Source of the DNA: Legionella quinlivanii
GTDB lineage: Bacteria > Pseudomonadota > Gammaproteobacteria > Legionellales > Legionellaceae
Assembly (NCBI RefSeq): GCF_003265995.1
Contig: NZ_MVJN01000008.1
Span: 124,001 to 188,000 of the forward strand
Length of the DNA stretch: 64,000 nucleotides
Reading direction: 5' to 3'
Shown: piece after piece, positions 27,208 to 36,663 of the stretch
Layout: each line of letters starts with the position of its first letter
How positions within the stretch are numbered: the stretch's first letter is position 1
Program-made: the position numbers and the translations under genes
Notes under the pieces: model-generated
Database searches by the model: none
What the model was told of the DNA's origin: nothing
The model's input: only the letters and a program-made list of their open reading frames with translations

Positions 27208-28663
27208 AATGAACACCCTCTGATTGTTCCCCATTGAAATAATGTATCTTCCGTCGATGAACGTGATACCTGGTCTCAATGTGAATGGATTCTAAAAAAT
27301 CATGGTCGTGAGAAATAACCAACATTGCGCCAGGAAACTCACATAATACTTGAATGATATGAGCACGTGTTTCCAGGTCTACATTGTTGGTTACCTCATC
27401 TAAAATAAGCAGCTTGGGCGGATTGGCAGCAATTAAAGCTAAAGAAAGCCTTGCCTTTTCACCACCAGAAAGATATTTGACCTTTATTTCAACTTCTTCA
27501 TTTTTACGAAATAAAAAGTCATTCAAATGGGCACGAAGTTCAGCATAAGAAGCATGGGGCGCCTGACTTTTCATCAAATCCAAAACTGTTTCATCACAAT
27601 CCAGATGTTGATAATGCTGATCGAGATACCCAACTGTATTGCGCTGAGGAAGAGTCCACTCACCCGTTCTCTTAATGTGACTATCCACCAAGAGCGCTTT
27701 GACAAAAGTGGACTTCCCTGATGCGTTGTCCCCGTACAATGCCACCCGTTCGCAGCCATTCAAGTGAAAATGAATCTCTTCAAGAATCACATCTCCAGAC
27801 TCGTAGGCAATAGAAGCATCTTGAATCCTGATTAAAGGTTTACGGTGGTCAAGACCGTTTAATTTAAATTTGGGTTTAATCGTTTCCGGAAGGTTTAGAG
27901 AAGAAAGCTCTTCAAGCAAGTGTTGTTTTTTATGATTAATCTGACTTAATCGTTTATTTCCTGTGGTCATTGCATTGGCGAGCTTTGTATGAGACTGAAT
28001 CGTTGGCCATTTACGCTGCACTATCTTTTTTTCACCTTGAACACTAGAACGTTTATTACGTTCTTGTTCTCTCATTAGAGCAAGATGTGATTCTTTTTTC
28101 TGATGTGCAATCCGTGTTAATTCCTGTTCAATTGTTGCCTTCTTATCTTCAAGCAGTTGCTGATAATCACAATAAGCTCCTCTAAATACAGTCACTTGAC
28201 CTAAATCAATATGCCATAGGGTATCTGCGACTGTATTGATGAGTTCTTTATCATGAGAAGCGATAACCAACGTCCCAGTATAATGCAGAAGCTTACGCAC
28301 TAAAGAACGACGATTACGTCTATCCAGATGATTCGTTGGCTCATCTAATACCAAAACATTAGGATTCTCAGTCAATATTTTAGTCAACATTTGGTTTAAT
28401 CGTTGACCACCACTTAAGTCAGGATATTCTTCAATCACTTGGGGTAAATAACCAATACGGACATCCTGAGGCATTTTAATTTCGCCATCAGAGGCCGAAC
28501 AAAGACCACCAAGCATCTTAAGTAAGGTTGATTTTCCTGAGCCATTTCGGCCAATCAGTGCAATACGCTCACCAGAGCGAATTTCGCCACTGAAGTCTTG
28601 AAAACAGGTGTTATGCGGATAGATAAGACCTAGGTCTTTAAATTGAATCGGTTTATGGTGCAT
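27200..28663 (-). CDS. ABC-F family ATPase, probable ribosome-protection/resistance type
   Basis: The 487-aa protein has two ATPase domains and no membrane segment, the ABC-F pattern. The first has Walker A GRNGSGKST, signature LSGGQRLN and VLVLDEPTNHLD. The second has GDNASGKST, LSGGEKARL and LLILDEVTNNVD. The linker between them (about residues 165-265) is charged and helical, as in the arm that reaches into the ribosome. Such proteins rescue stalled ribosomes or displace antibiotics. The leader peptide and terminator upstream (28693-28765) are the regulation typical of inducible ABC-F resistance genes. It is cotranscribed with the exporter. The antibiotic class cannot be read from the sequence. 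Confidence 0.88.
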   Translation of the reverse strand: MHHKPIQFKDLGLIYPHNTCFQDFSGEIRSGERIALIGRNGSGKSTLLKMLGGLCSASDGEIKMPQDVRIGYLPQVIEEYPDLSGGQRLNQMLTKILTENPNVLVLDEPTNHLDRRNRRSLVRKLLHYTGTLVIASHDKELINTVADTLWHIDLGQVTVFRGAYCDYQQLLEDKKATIEQELTRIAHQKKESHLALMREQERNKRSSVQGEKKIVQRKWPTIQSHTKLANAMTTGNKRLSQINHKKQHLLEELSSLNLPETIKPKFKLNGLDHRKPLIRIQDASIAYESGDVILEEIHFHLNGCERVALYGDNASGKSTFVKALLVDSHIKRTGEWTLPQRNTVGYLDQHYQHLDCDETVLDLMKSQAPHASYAELRAHLNDFLFRKNEEVEIKVKYLSGGEKARLSLALIAANPPKLLILDEVTNNVDLETRAHIIQVLCEFPGAMLVISHDHDFLESIHIETRYHVHRRKIHYFNGEQSEGVHYD

Positions 28664-28692
28664 GGATTACTCTTAAGGTGTCTTTTAGGACA

Positions 28693-28722
28693 ATAAAAAA
28701 TAGAAACCAAAAATGGTTTTCT
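28693..28722 (-). terminator. Attenuator terminator in the ABC-F leader
   Basis: On the minus strand a stem AGAAAACCA/TGGTTTCT (one bulged base) is followed at once by the T-rich tract ATTTTTTATT. It lies about 30 bases before the ABC-F start and after a short leader frame. This is a Rho-independent terminator in a position to act as an attenuator. Confidence 0.7.
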
Positions 28723-28747
28723 CTATTTGCCCTATAGATGGGCGTAC

Positions 28748-28765
28748 TTAAGATGTAATTTTCAT
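28748..28765 (-). CDS. Leader peptide MKITS upstream of ABC-F
   Basis: A five-codon frame, ATG AAA ATT ACA TCT TAA, lies between the promoter and the attenuator terminator. AGCAGG is about 15 bases upstream as a weak ribosome binding site. Ribosome stalling on such a leader by an antibiotic would favour an alternative fold of the transcript and let transcription continue. This is inferred from layout only. Confidence 0.5.
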   Translation of the reverse strand: MKITS

Positions 28766-28809
28766 GGCGTCACAAACCTGCTTTTTGTATGGTTTTAAAA
28801 AAACTTGGA

Positions 28810-28839
28810 ATTTTAATGCAAGATAGTTACTGACGTCAA
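28810..28839 (-). promoter_or_regulatory. Sigma70-type promoter of the ABC-F/exporter operon
   Basis: On the minus strand TTGACG (28839-28834) and TAAAAT (28815-28810) are separated by 18 bp. This gives a start about 130 nt before the ABC-F gene and places the leader peptide and terminator in the 5' UTR. The rest of the 28840-29024 gap contains only a 7-bp palindrome near 28851-28869 and no gene. Confidence 0.6.
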
Positions 28840-29024
28840 TATAATTTTTGTCTACCTAGAGGAGGTAGAAGCTTATTGCAAACATTATCACCGGCGCCAC
28901 GGTAACATTTCTGGGCCGTTTTTTTGCCAAACAGGTGATGCATTAGGCCCTATAATTTTCAGAACACTTTCTCATTTATTTATTAATATATATGATTAGA
29001 GATTTAATCTCATAAGCAATAAAT

Positions 29025-29762
29025 ATGACCGCTTTAAAAAAAATAATAACACTCCATGATGACGATCTTTTTGAAGTTGAACTTAACGGTAATACTCTTC
29101 AAGCTAAAACTGCAGTTATTTTTGTACACGGCTTTGGCGTAAAACGTCAATCCAGAGGATTGTTTGTAGATATAGAATCTATCTGTCTTGATACTATGCT
29201 TTCAGTGCGAGCTGAGTATTCACACGTGTTAAATGACCGATGCATTGCTTTACCTTTTCAGATTCAGCGCCAACGCTTAAATAAAATTATCCACTATATT
29301 CAGGATCATTATAATATCGATAACTTCATTTTTGTTGGTCATTCCCAAGGTTGTATTACTATTGCTCTCGAGCGCCCCCATAATGCATTAATCCTATTGT
29401 TGGCTCCGCCACTTTTCTCTCCTTTTGAAGAATTTATTAATACGAAAGGATGGAAAAATCCAGGCTCACATCTAAATATTCAAGGCAACTCTCGTTTAGT
29501 TCGTTCCGATCTAATTATTGAAGTTCCTACGCATTTTTGGTCTGAATTCAAAACCATTGATGCACAATCATTATACAGCGATCTTGCTAAACACAATGAT
29601 GTTCGTATTGTCTTTGCTGAAAATGATCAAGTTCTGGGAAATCAACAGCCAATCGGTCATATCCCAACCTATAGCATCAAAGAAGCTAATCATGATTTTT
29701 CTTCAATACCTCGTGTGAAATTATTGCAATTGATTTCAAAACTAATCTTGGATAGAATCTGA
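29025..29762 (+). CDS. Alpha/beta-hydrolase family protein
   Basis: The 245-aa protein has the serine hydrolase fold: oxyanion region VIFVHGFGVKRQSRG, nucleophile elbow FVGHSQGC (Ser of GHSQG), a likely acid in FAENDQVLG and a His in EANHDFSS. There is no signal peptide. Substrate unknown. It stands alone, reading away from the ABC-F operon. Confidence 0.8.
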   Translation: MTALKKIITLHDDDLFEVELNGNTLQAKTAVIFVHGFGVKRQSRGLFVDIESICLDTMLSVRAEYSHVLNDRCIALPFQIQRQRLNKIIHYIQDHYNIDNFIFVGHSQGCITIALERPHNALILLLAPPLFSPFEEFINTKGWKNPGSHLNIQGNSRLVRSDLIIEVPTHFWSEFKTIDAQSLYSDLAKHNDVRIVFAENDQVLGNQQPIGHIPTYSIKEANHDFSSIPRVKLLQLISKLILDRI

Positions 29763-30050
29763 TCTAATTTTTATAGTTGCAATCGATCTAAGCTTAGGTG
29801 ATTAAAAGAAAAACAAAACGAACTGACGTAATGGATTTATGGATGGTGGTTCTTTGGTTTTCGTCTTTCTAATCCATACTTGCTAGGTGTTTCGGTGTTT
29901 CTGACTTTTTTCAGCGTTTCACCACCCTCTTATTTGTTGCAGTCTAATTTACACTTACTTTATCGTTTACTATCTACAAAATGTTCCATAGGCTGCAATA
30001 ATGGATCTATTGGCTATAATATATCGATATCTGTCACAAAAATCTTGCGG

Positions 30051-31568
30051 ATGACTATGCCAAAAGAAACAGACCCTCCTATTCTAGCCATTAGCTCAGC
30101 ACCAAAAACAGAGTCTGGTGCAATTGATTTAACAAAAGCCCAACATATTGCAGAGGGCGGGACTCATGTGCTTTATCGATTTCCAGACGCTCCTTTTGTT
30201 ATTAAATTAATGAAGCAAAATCCTAGCCCACAAGAGCTTGACGAGTTAGAGAGGAAGTATGCTGTCTTATATGATTCTTTTGATAAAGATGGGAAACAAC
30301 GATGTATTCGAGAACAACATATAACCCATCAAGTACTACTTCCTGGAAAAGAACCTCAAAACGCGGCTTTATCATTGGTTCCATATGAACAGTGCTTTAA
30401 AGCTAAAGTTAAATTTGATTTTAAAATAGAACCTGCTGAACTCGATCCTTACTTAATGGAGCACAACAAGGAATTGTTCGATAAAGCAAATAAAGCGCTT
30501 ACTCATAAAGAGGTAGATGAATCTGATTTTGATCTTAATAATTATGCAATTATTGACGAAAGAATTGGTGCTATTTTGCAACGCTTGGATGACGACCCCA
30601 AGCTCAGAGACACTATGATTGAATTTCTAAATCATTATCGTGATTTTTATCAAAAGACAGATATCATCCTCGATGCCATGGGTTTTGAAAACATCCTTTT
30701 TTTTAAAGACGAAACTGGTGATTGGCAATTTAAAGTTGGGAGCGCTATCAAACATGACACTGGAAAATATACAAATGAATTGTTTGATACAATGCACACA
30801 GGAAAAGTGGATTTAAATGAGTTTGTTAATTTTACTCATGCATATTTTTCACCAGCAAACATTAGGGCTGTTAATGTATGTGCGATGAAACTTGGTTTAG
30901 AGCCTGTTATTGATAATGTAACCATCGATTCAGAAGATTTACTTGCAATATCCCAAAAATTATCAATAGGAGAGCGAATGCTTGCCTACGCACGACATGG
31001 TGATTTTGAAAAAATGGAGCAAATACTCCAGGAAAATAAAGAACAGCTTAGTTTTAATATTAGGGATTTCTGGGCATATTCTCAAATCGCTGATGAATAT
31101 ATCAAGCATGGGCAGCCTCCACTAGCACTTAAAAATTATCTCGATACTGTGAATAAATTCCCTGTCGTTTTACCGGAGCCTCCAAACGAGGAGATTGTAA
31201 AACGAATACAAGATTCAAAAACAGACATGATAGATCGTAGAAATATGCACGATAAAAAAATAATGCTTCATCAAGAACTAAAAGCTGTCATACATAGAAC
31301 AAACGCTCACAATGATAAAGAACAAACTGTCGCAGTGGCTAGGGATCAAAAACATAAAGAAATACCTGAATCAACACATATAGATGCGGTCGATAAACCT
31401 ACAGAATCACATATTTCACAAAAAATGACAAAACAGTACAGAGATAAAACGCAAGAAATAAGGAAATCTGATCCAGGGTATATGGCTCCTACAGAATCCT
31501 CTATAGCAAAAGAAAGAGAAAAATATACTCCCTTTTCAACGACTCCAAAACCACCATGGAAAGCATAA
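30051..31568 (+). CDS. Kinase-fold-like protein with C-terminal coiled/low-complexity tail, effector candidate
   Basis: An open frame begins at 29880, but the first 57 codons look non-coding. ATGs at 30051 and 30057 are better, giving about 505 aa. The N-terminal part has a kinase-like start (AQHIAEGGTHVLYRF, then FVIKLMKQ with the candidate ATP-binding Lys) and a later segment, DAMGFENILFF, reminiscent of the catalytic loop of YrbL-type kinases. About residues 310-400 are helical and repeat-like. The last 100 residues are charged and disordered, like many Dot/Icm substrates. The kinase assignment is tentative and no activity is claimed. Confidence 0.55.
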   Translation: MTMPKETDPPILAISSAPKTESGAIDLTKAQHIAEGGTHVLYRFPDAPFVIKLMKQNPSPQELDELERKYAVLYDSFDKDGKQRCIREQHITHQVLLPGKEPQNAALSLVPYEQCFKAKVKFDFKIEPAELDPYLMEHNKELFDKANKALTHKEVDESDFDLNNYAIIDERIGAILQRLDDDPKLRDTMIEFLNHYRDFYQKTDIILDAMGFENILFFKDETGDWQFKVGSAIKHDTGKYTNELFDTMHTGKVDLNEFVNFTHAYFSPANIRAVNVCAMKLGLEPVIDNVTIDSEDLLAISQKLSIGERMLAYARHGDFEKMEQILQENKEQLSFNIRDFWAYSQIADEYIKHGQPPLALKNYLDTVNKFPVVLPEPPNEEIVKRIQDSKTDMIDRRNMHDKKIMLHQELKAVIHRTNAHNDKEQTVAVARDQKHKEIPESTHIDAVDKPTESHISQKMTKQYRDKTQEIRKSDPGYMAPTESSIAKEREKYTPFSTTPKPPWKA

Positions 31569-31661
31569 TATAAATTTACTTTATTGTTAGCGCTCTGTTT
31601 AAATATTATACCAATTGTTGGCCTTTCTCTGAAATCCCACTTTTTGCAGTTCTTTCAGTAT

Positions 31662-33827
31662 CTAAGAGAAGGATGGCGAACTTTTTGTTTCTAATACCTC
31701 TTCAGCTGCCGAAGGTTTTACCTCCTCACATCTAGCATTGCCCACAGCTTCTCGAAATCGTTGATTTAAATCCCGAGCGGATTCTAAATTAACTACTTCT
31801 TGTGTTTCATGCACAGGCACATCAACCCTATCAGTATGTTGTCCCTGTTGAGCAGGCTGATGGCCTGACAATTCTAAAATAGCTGCAAAAAATGAAGAGT
31901 GCTCTCGAGATTCTGGTAAAGACTGTTCAAATAAAAATTTCGGATCGCTATGGATAAAATGGATGGTCACTTGGTCTCCCTTAATAGTTATTTTGAAATC
32001 TTGATTCTTTTCAGGTAAAAAATCAGTCTCTGAGATTCGCACCAATTTTATTTCCCTATCGAATTCCTTGCATATTAAACCGCCATCTTTGCTGTATATT
32101 TCTCGCTTCTCACCGAATGGATTCTTATATACTCCCGCAAATGTTTCCAATGGCTGGGAGAATTCTTTCTTATTGTGCTTGAATTTCTGTACCAAATCGA
32201 ACCATTCCAAACGCTTTTTGGTTGTGTCATCGGGTAATGACACAACCGCTGCGGCAAAGCAACTTCTAGCCTTTTCAAGGTCTTTAATGCCACCCTGATT
32301 TTCCGCGATCATCCCTTCCAGGGTTTCTTTCCATCCTGGCTTATCACTTTGGGGATATTGAGGCATTTTTTCAAATAATGCTTGTGTCTCACCAATAGGC
32401 GCTAAATCAGGAGAACTCAATATTTGAGTTGCAATACTCATCCCCTGTTCAGAATTTGTAAAGAATGCCGCACCTTTCTTATCTGTGACATTGATAGCCA
32501 TAAAAGCTCGTGTATTAAGGTTTTCACCATATTGATAAGCCATTACCTTATTATCTGTATTTTTATATATATGCCAGCCTAGGCCGCAGGTTTCCGTAAT
32601 GCTGTAAACCCTTGTTGGCACAAGTTTCTGACTAAACACCTTGATTTCTGTTTGTGTAGATTCGTCTATTTCACGTTTTAAGTCATTAAACTCCGTTTTG
32701 CTGAAAGAAACACGCTTATAATTATCATCTGTTGCATTCTTGAGGTATTTTGGAGTGTTATCAGCTTTGCTTAGGCGCTTGAACTCTTCAGGTGTCAAAT
32801 CTGAAAGTGCGAAACTCGTTTCAAACTCAAATGCTTGTTGGAAAGTAGGATCGTCCATATTTTTTAACCAGGCAGTCATGAATTTTGAAAAATCTTCGGC
32901 CGTTGTAAGTAGTGAACCGGCGGCATTAAGATGAGGGGTATGACCTGCTTTTGATGTTATTTCCAAGATATCGCGTTTGAATGAAAGATTATTAAGTTTA
33001 ATTGCCAGGTTTGTTAAATCAATTTCTGGAGGCAAGGACGTTGGCTCACTCATTCCTTTTACATAGTATTTACGGAGATTTTCAGATAAATAAATTGTAC
33101 CATTTTCAGACTGTTTGAGATCAGACAATGATGACATCAACTCAAGATCATACCTAAGGTTTGGGATGCTCTCATAGATTGATGTCGGTTCTCCTAACTC
33201 AGTATGAACTGATACAATATTGGTCCTGCTATCTGGTTGCGATAAAAACGTAGAGTGTTCCATTTTTAAAGGCGCAAAGACATACTTATGAGCCAAGGTT
33301 TCTAAATCTTTGCCTGTTTTTGTTTCAATGGCTTTTTGTAAGTAAAGAAAAGCTTCACCTGAATAAGAATATCCCTTGCCTAGAGCTAATTTATTATCAA
33401 AGGATAGTGGAGAAGATAAATCTGACCCTGACCCAAAATTGGGCAATCCAGTAGTGTGTGACAATACATGTCTGGCTGTTAATTGCATAGCTTTCTCAGG
33501 ATAGGCACCGTTTACCTTTAATCTTTCATATTCCCGTTCTTTCTGTTGCATTATAGGAAGTAATGGTTCATCTAAATCGATTTGCTTATCCTTGACCAAC
33601 TGTAACACTAAATATGTAAATACAATTTTACTAAGTGAAGATGCTGGAAATTGAGTATCATTATCTACTTCATCCTGACCAGCATTTGTAGTTTTTCCAA
33701 CAGCGAGTGAAGTGCTTGCAAATTCATGCCCGCTTCCTTCTTTGGGTTCGACATAAGCATAACTTACGCCTGGAATATGAGCAGGCTCAGCTATATTTTT
33801 TAATTTATCTTTGGATGGTGTAGGCAT
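31662..33827 (-). CDS. Serine beta-lactamase-fold protein (PF00144 type), large
   Basis: The 721-aa protein has the class C beta-lactamase/DD-peptidase fold. The nucleophile motif is SSLSK (SxxK), near residue 45 of the catalytic domain. A YSYSG segment stands at the YxN position, and HTTGLPNFG, GYSYSGEAFLYLQ and AAGSLLTTAEDFSKFM are typical of the family. Family members usually have 350-450 aa, so about 300 C-terminal residues are extra, partly beta-rich (FAGVYKNPFGEKREIY, as in associated lipocalin-like domains), ending in a Glu/Ser-rich tail. There is no signal peptide, unusual for a cell-wall enzyme. A cytosolic esterase or a translocated protein is more likely. Confidence 0.75.
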   Translation of the reverse strand: MPTPSKDKLKNIAEPAHIPGVSYAYVEPKEGSGHEFASTSLAVGKTTNAGQDEVDNDTQFPASSLSKIVFTYLVLQLVKDKQIDLDEPLLPIMQQKEREYERLKVNGAYPEKAMQLTARHVLSHTTGLPNFGSGSDLSSPLSFDNKLALGKGYSYSGEAFLYLQKAIETKTGKDLETLAHKYVFAPLKMEHSTFLSQPDSRTNIVSVHTELGEPTSIYESIPNLRYDLELMSSLSDLKQSENGTIYLSENLRKYYVKGMSEPTSLPPEIDLTNLAIKLNNLSFKRDILEITSKAGHTPHLNAAGSLLTTAEDFSKFMTAWLKNMDDPTFQQAFEFETSFALSDLTPEEFKRLSKADNTPKYLKNATDDNYKRVSFSKTEFNDLKREIDESTQTEIKVFSQKLVPTRVYSITETCGLGWHIYKNTDNKVMAYQYGENLNTRAFMAINVTDKKGAAFFTNSEQGMSIATQILSSPDLAPIGETQALFEKMPQYPQSDKPGWKETLEGMIAENQGGIKDLEKARSCFAAAVVSLPDDTTKKRLEWFDLVQKFKHNKKEFSQPLETFAGVYKNPFGEKREIYSKDGGLICKEFDREIKLVRISETDFLPEKNQDFKITIKGDQVTIHFIHSDPKFLFEQSLPESREHSSFFAAILELSGHQPAQQGQHTDRVDVPVHETQEVVNLESARDLNQRFREAVGNARCEEVKPSAAEEVLETKSSPSFS

Positions 33828-34297
33828 AATATGGAAATAGCTCTAAAGATATATTCATTATAGGGCATAGCTTTCTACTGGATTGATATCTTCATATGGC
33901 AAAGTAAAATTTTGCTTAACCACACGCGAATGCCACGGGACTGCCTAATTTGCTAATACTCCTGCACTCAGGATGGACATTTACTGTACTTCACCACCCA
34001 TAGACATTCCACTTTTTTTCATCTCATCCCGATGTTTTATAAGATAATCTATTTACTCTAATAACGACGAGCTTATGGGACTCCACTTTAATGCCTCAGG
34101 CTTTTTCTTCTCGCTTTAGCGAGCACAGGATAACTTTCAAGTTCAATTAAGTTCATTTAATAACACCCTCAAAATTCCATTGACTCTAGCAATCAAACAC
34201 GCAAATATAAATCACAAATTAAACAATATGTTTAATTATTTTATATCTATTGATACTGATTGATATCAGATGTAACAACAAAAAAGATGGATTTAAT
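33828..34297. other. Intergenic, AT-rich, with a TTGATATCAG motif
   Basis: No gene is seen. The region upstream of the Lvr module contains TTGATATCAG at 34260-34269, close to the palindrome TTGATATCAA found before the second lvrA-like gene (46321) and beside the integrase (37920). It may be an operator of the Lvr regulator. Confidence 0.4.
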
Positions 34298-35165
34298 ATG
34301 GATTTTTTATTTATAAACTCCCAGGAATTATCGGCATTAGCTGGTCTTCCTTATGTTCAACAAGTCGCTTATTTGACTGGCATAAGACCTTATATGGATC
34401 GTAAAACCTTCATTGTTGGTGGGGTTAAACGGCGAATAAGTTATCAGTCATTATCTGAAGCTCTTTATGTTGAACCGCATCAAGGCATTACCAACTCTGG
34501 CAGTCCAAGTCGACAACAATTACGCAGGATTATTAAAGGTCTTGAAAAAGCAGGATTAATTCAGATTCAGTCTGCTGATATGCACCTCATTTTAAAGTGT
34601 CTTTTAGCCAATTCAGATATTCCTGACCAAAATAAACCCGACACAAAGCCGACACAGCAATCAGGCACAGTAAACCAGAGAAAAAATAACGATATTTCAG
34701 GTTATTACAATCAACAATCAGCAAAAACCCAACACAGGTGGAATTGTAAAACCCGACACACCTCATAACTCAGATCTTGATCTTGTTTGTTTAGGCGAAC
34801 AATTTGAAAAATTTTGGGAAAGTTATCCACAACCCGCAGACAAACTTAAAACCTGGAATGCATTTCTTAAAGTTAATCTTGACAAGGCTTTATTCGCCAA
34901 AATGATGAATGCCCTTAAACAACAAATCGTTGCCCATCAGCAACTACAGAAGCAAGGAGAATGGGTTCCCAATTGGAAGTACCCTGCCAATTGGTTAGCT
35001 CAGGAAAGCTGGAATCAGGTTCTAACAGTACAAACAACAAAGGAGTCAGCAATAAATGAAAAGAGCCAACGAAGTCATACACCAAAAAATACTTTCGATG
35101 TCTTCTGGGCATCCTGCGGTCAAGGAGCCCACCTCGACTTCGATGACATCAAAGCAATTCAGTAA
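34298..35165 (+). pseudogene. lvrA-like gene, frameshifted
   Basis: The first half (MDFLFINSQELSALAGLP to about 34735) is clearly homologous to the intact paralogue at 46367-47065. It shares GIRPYMDRKTFIVG, ISYQSL and a winged-helix-like QLRRIIKGLEKAGLIQIQS. The second half continues in the +1 frame (FEKFWESYPQPADK, NWKYPANWLAQESWNQ), matching the paralogue's FEQFWQVYPLPSYK and YWPYPASWLGQKSWRN. The frame changes between about 34690 and 34740, where there are A-runs. It could be a mutation, a sequencing error or programmed slippage. LvrA proteins are conserved in Legionella conjugative elements and probably act in DNA binding or replication control. Confidence 0.75.
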
Positions 35166-35175
35166 GAGAGATAAC

Positions 35176-35544
35176 ATGAACACTAGCTCACAAACGTCAT
35201 CAACTTACGATTTGCGAATAGATATTTTATTCACTCGCCTTGGCGCTATCTATGGGCAGCTTTGGTGGAACAACTATAGAACTGAAGAGTTGCTATTACT
35301 AGCCAAACAGGAATGGTCCGAAGGCCTAAAGCGATTTGATAATCAAATTTTTAAAGATGTATTGGTGGTATATCGCGAACAAAAAAACTACCCCCCTTCA
35401 CTACCTCAGTTTGCTGAAAGTTGTAGAGCCACACAGGCACGCAGAGTACCAATACCTGAAAGAATGCGAGAGGAAAGACGCCCATCTAGTCTCGAAACTG
35501 CAAAACTGCACCTCGCTGCCATGAAGCAGATGCTGAAAAATTAA
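35176..35544 (+). CDS. LvrB-like protein of Legionella integrative elements
   Basis: The ATG at 35176, ten bases after the lvrA stop, gives 122 aa; the longer frame from 35056 overlaps lvrA and is not needed. It is a small soluble protein (ILFTRLGAIYGQLWWNN, LLLLAKQEWSEGLKRF, YPPSLPQFAESCR). Position between lvrA and a csrA paralogue identifies it as the LvrB equivalent. It somewhat resembles replication helper proteins of plasmids, but the role is unknown. Confidence 0.7.
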   Translation: MNTSSQTSSTYDLRIDILFTRLGAIYGQLWWNNYRTEELLLLAKQEWSEGLKRFDNQIFKDVLVVYREQKNYPPSLPQFAESCRATQARRVPIPERMREERRPSSLETAKLHLAAMKQMLKN

Positions 35545-35563
35545 TAATAACCGGAGCTATACC

Positions 35564-35758
35564 ATGCTAGTACTTACACGCCGTGTTGGAGAGCAAATCT
35601 TCATCGATAAAGGTCAAATCAAAATCAAGGTTTTATTTGTTCGTAATGGGAATATCGCCCTTGGGATTCAAGCACCTTCACAGATAGACGTGGACCGTGA
35701 AGAAATTTATTACCGTAAACAAGATAACCACGAAAACATTCCCGTTGAGTCCAATTAA
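35564..35758 (+). CDS. csrA: CsrA paralogue of the Lvr module (LvrC type)
   Basis: The 64-aa protein carries the CsrA signature MLVLTRRVGEQIFI, the following beta strands and SQIDVDREEIYYRK. CsrA dimers bind GGA motifs in mRNA leaders. Element-borne copies in Legionella control the switch between integrated and conjugative states and can interfere with the chromosomal Csr system. It has GGAG eleven bases before the ATG. The downstream transfer genes are cut short here, so it may be a relic regulator still able to act on host mRNAs. Confidence 0.9.
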   Translation: MLVLTRRVGEQIFIDKGQIKIKVLFVRNGNIALGIQAPSQIDVDREEIYYRKQDNHENIPVESN

Positions 35759-35796
35759 CCAGAAAAGCCGGGCATAAAGCTTGGCTGGAGTTTGCC

Positions 35797-36219
35797 ATGT
35801 TGAAATTATCATTTGTTACTTCTTTAGCCTTGGTTGCACTAACAACCCAGGCAGCAAATGTTACACAAATTAACCGCTATGCCACCGTTGCTAATAAGCC
35901 ACTGGCTGCCCAGGTAAACCCCTTACTAGCGGTACAACAAATTCATTTTCCTCAAGAAGTTAAAACCATAGGTCAGGCCATTGAATGGTGGCTTCGATAT
36001 TCAGGTTTTACATTAGTCGCTAAAGAAAAGCAGTCTGAGAGTCTGCAAGCGGTTATGTCTCAATCCTTACCTCAGATTGACAGAAACCTAGGGCCACTAA
36101 CTGTCAAAGACGGCCTAGAGGTCCTTGTTGGCCAACAAGCCTTTACTCTGATTGAAGACTCCTTGCTGCGACAGGTGAATTTTCAATTAAAACCAATTGT
36201 TAAGCCAAGGAGTAAATAA
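35797..36219 (+). CDS. PilL/TcpQ-like N-terminal protein of an ICE transfer region
   Basis: The 140-aa protein has a signal peptide (LSFVTSLALVALTTQA) and the PFGI-1-class PilL layout: QINRYATVANKPLAAQVNPL, the IGQAIEWWLRYSGFTL secretin-type subdomain and GPLTVKDGLEVLVG. It normally starts the transfer/pilus operon of GI-type integrative elements, directly after the lvr genes. Here it is the last nearly complete gene of that operon. Confidence 0.75.
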   Translation: MLKLSFVTSLALVALTTQAANVTQINRYATVANKPLAAQVNPLLAVQQIHFPQEVKTIGQAIEWWLRYSGFTLVAKEKQSESLQAVMSQSLPQIDRNLGPLTVKDGLEVLVGQQAFTLIEDSLLRQVNFQLKPIVKPRSK

Positions 36220-36314
36220 TGATTACTTGTCCCTTAATTACAAAATATATAAGTATCGCAAGTTTGGGGATAGCGCTCGGCTGCAGATCTGTTTTTACAC
36301 ATGCTGAGCTATAA
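36219..36314 (+). pseudogene. Truncated lipoprotein gene, end of ICE remnant
   Basis: ATG at 36219 overlaps the upstream stop as TAATG and opens a 31-codon frame with an N-terminal hydrophobic stretch and a lipobox-like SLGIALGC, then a stop. It looks like the first codons of the next transfer gene, cut by a deletion. From 36315 to 36663 I see no gene. Confidence 0.5.
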
Positions 36315-36663
36315 GAGTCTTGAAACTATATTTTTTGTGAGTAGATCTGTAAGTGAGTAATACTAGTGATGTAATAAAGTCAAAAAAGTAAAGGATTAGA
36401 AATGACAGGTATTTTAGATAGTTGAAGAGTCAAGCATAAGATTTAGCAGTTGAATCTTTATTGATGCAAACTTTATTGTCCTATTTTGATACAAAGCTCA
36501 TGTTTAAACGCTACCGTTTTGCTGAATGCCGATCACCAAAGAAAACAAAATAGATAATTAAGTTGCCGCTTAATCATATGCATACTAGACATTACTATTA
36601 GCCTCAAACAGAATAATAGCTGCATTATTATTCATTCCATTTGAGGCTTTCTTACTATTCTAA

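Noticed and set aside
34902-35165. Independent small gene after lvrA
   Set aside because: Its translation continues the lvrA C-terminal domain in another frame and matches the intact paralogue, so it is the second part of a frameshifted gene.
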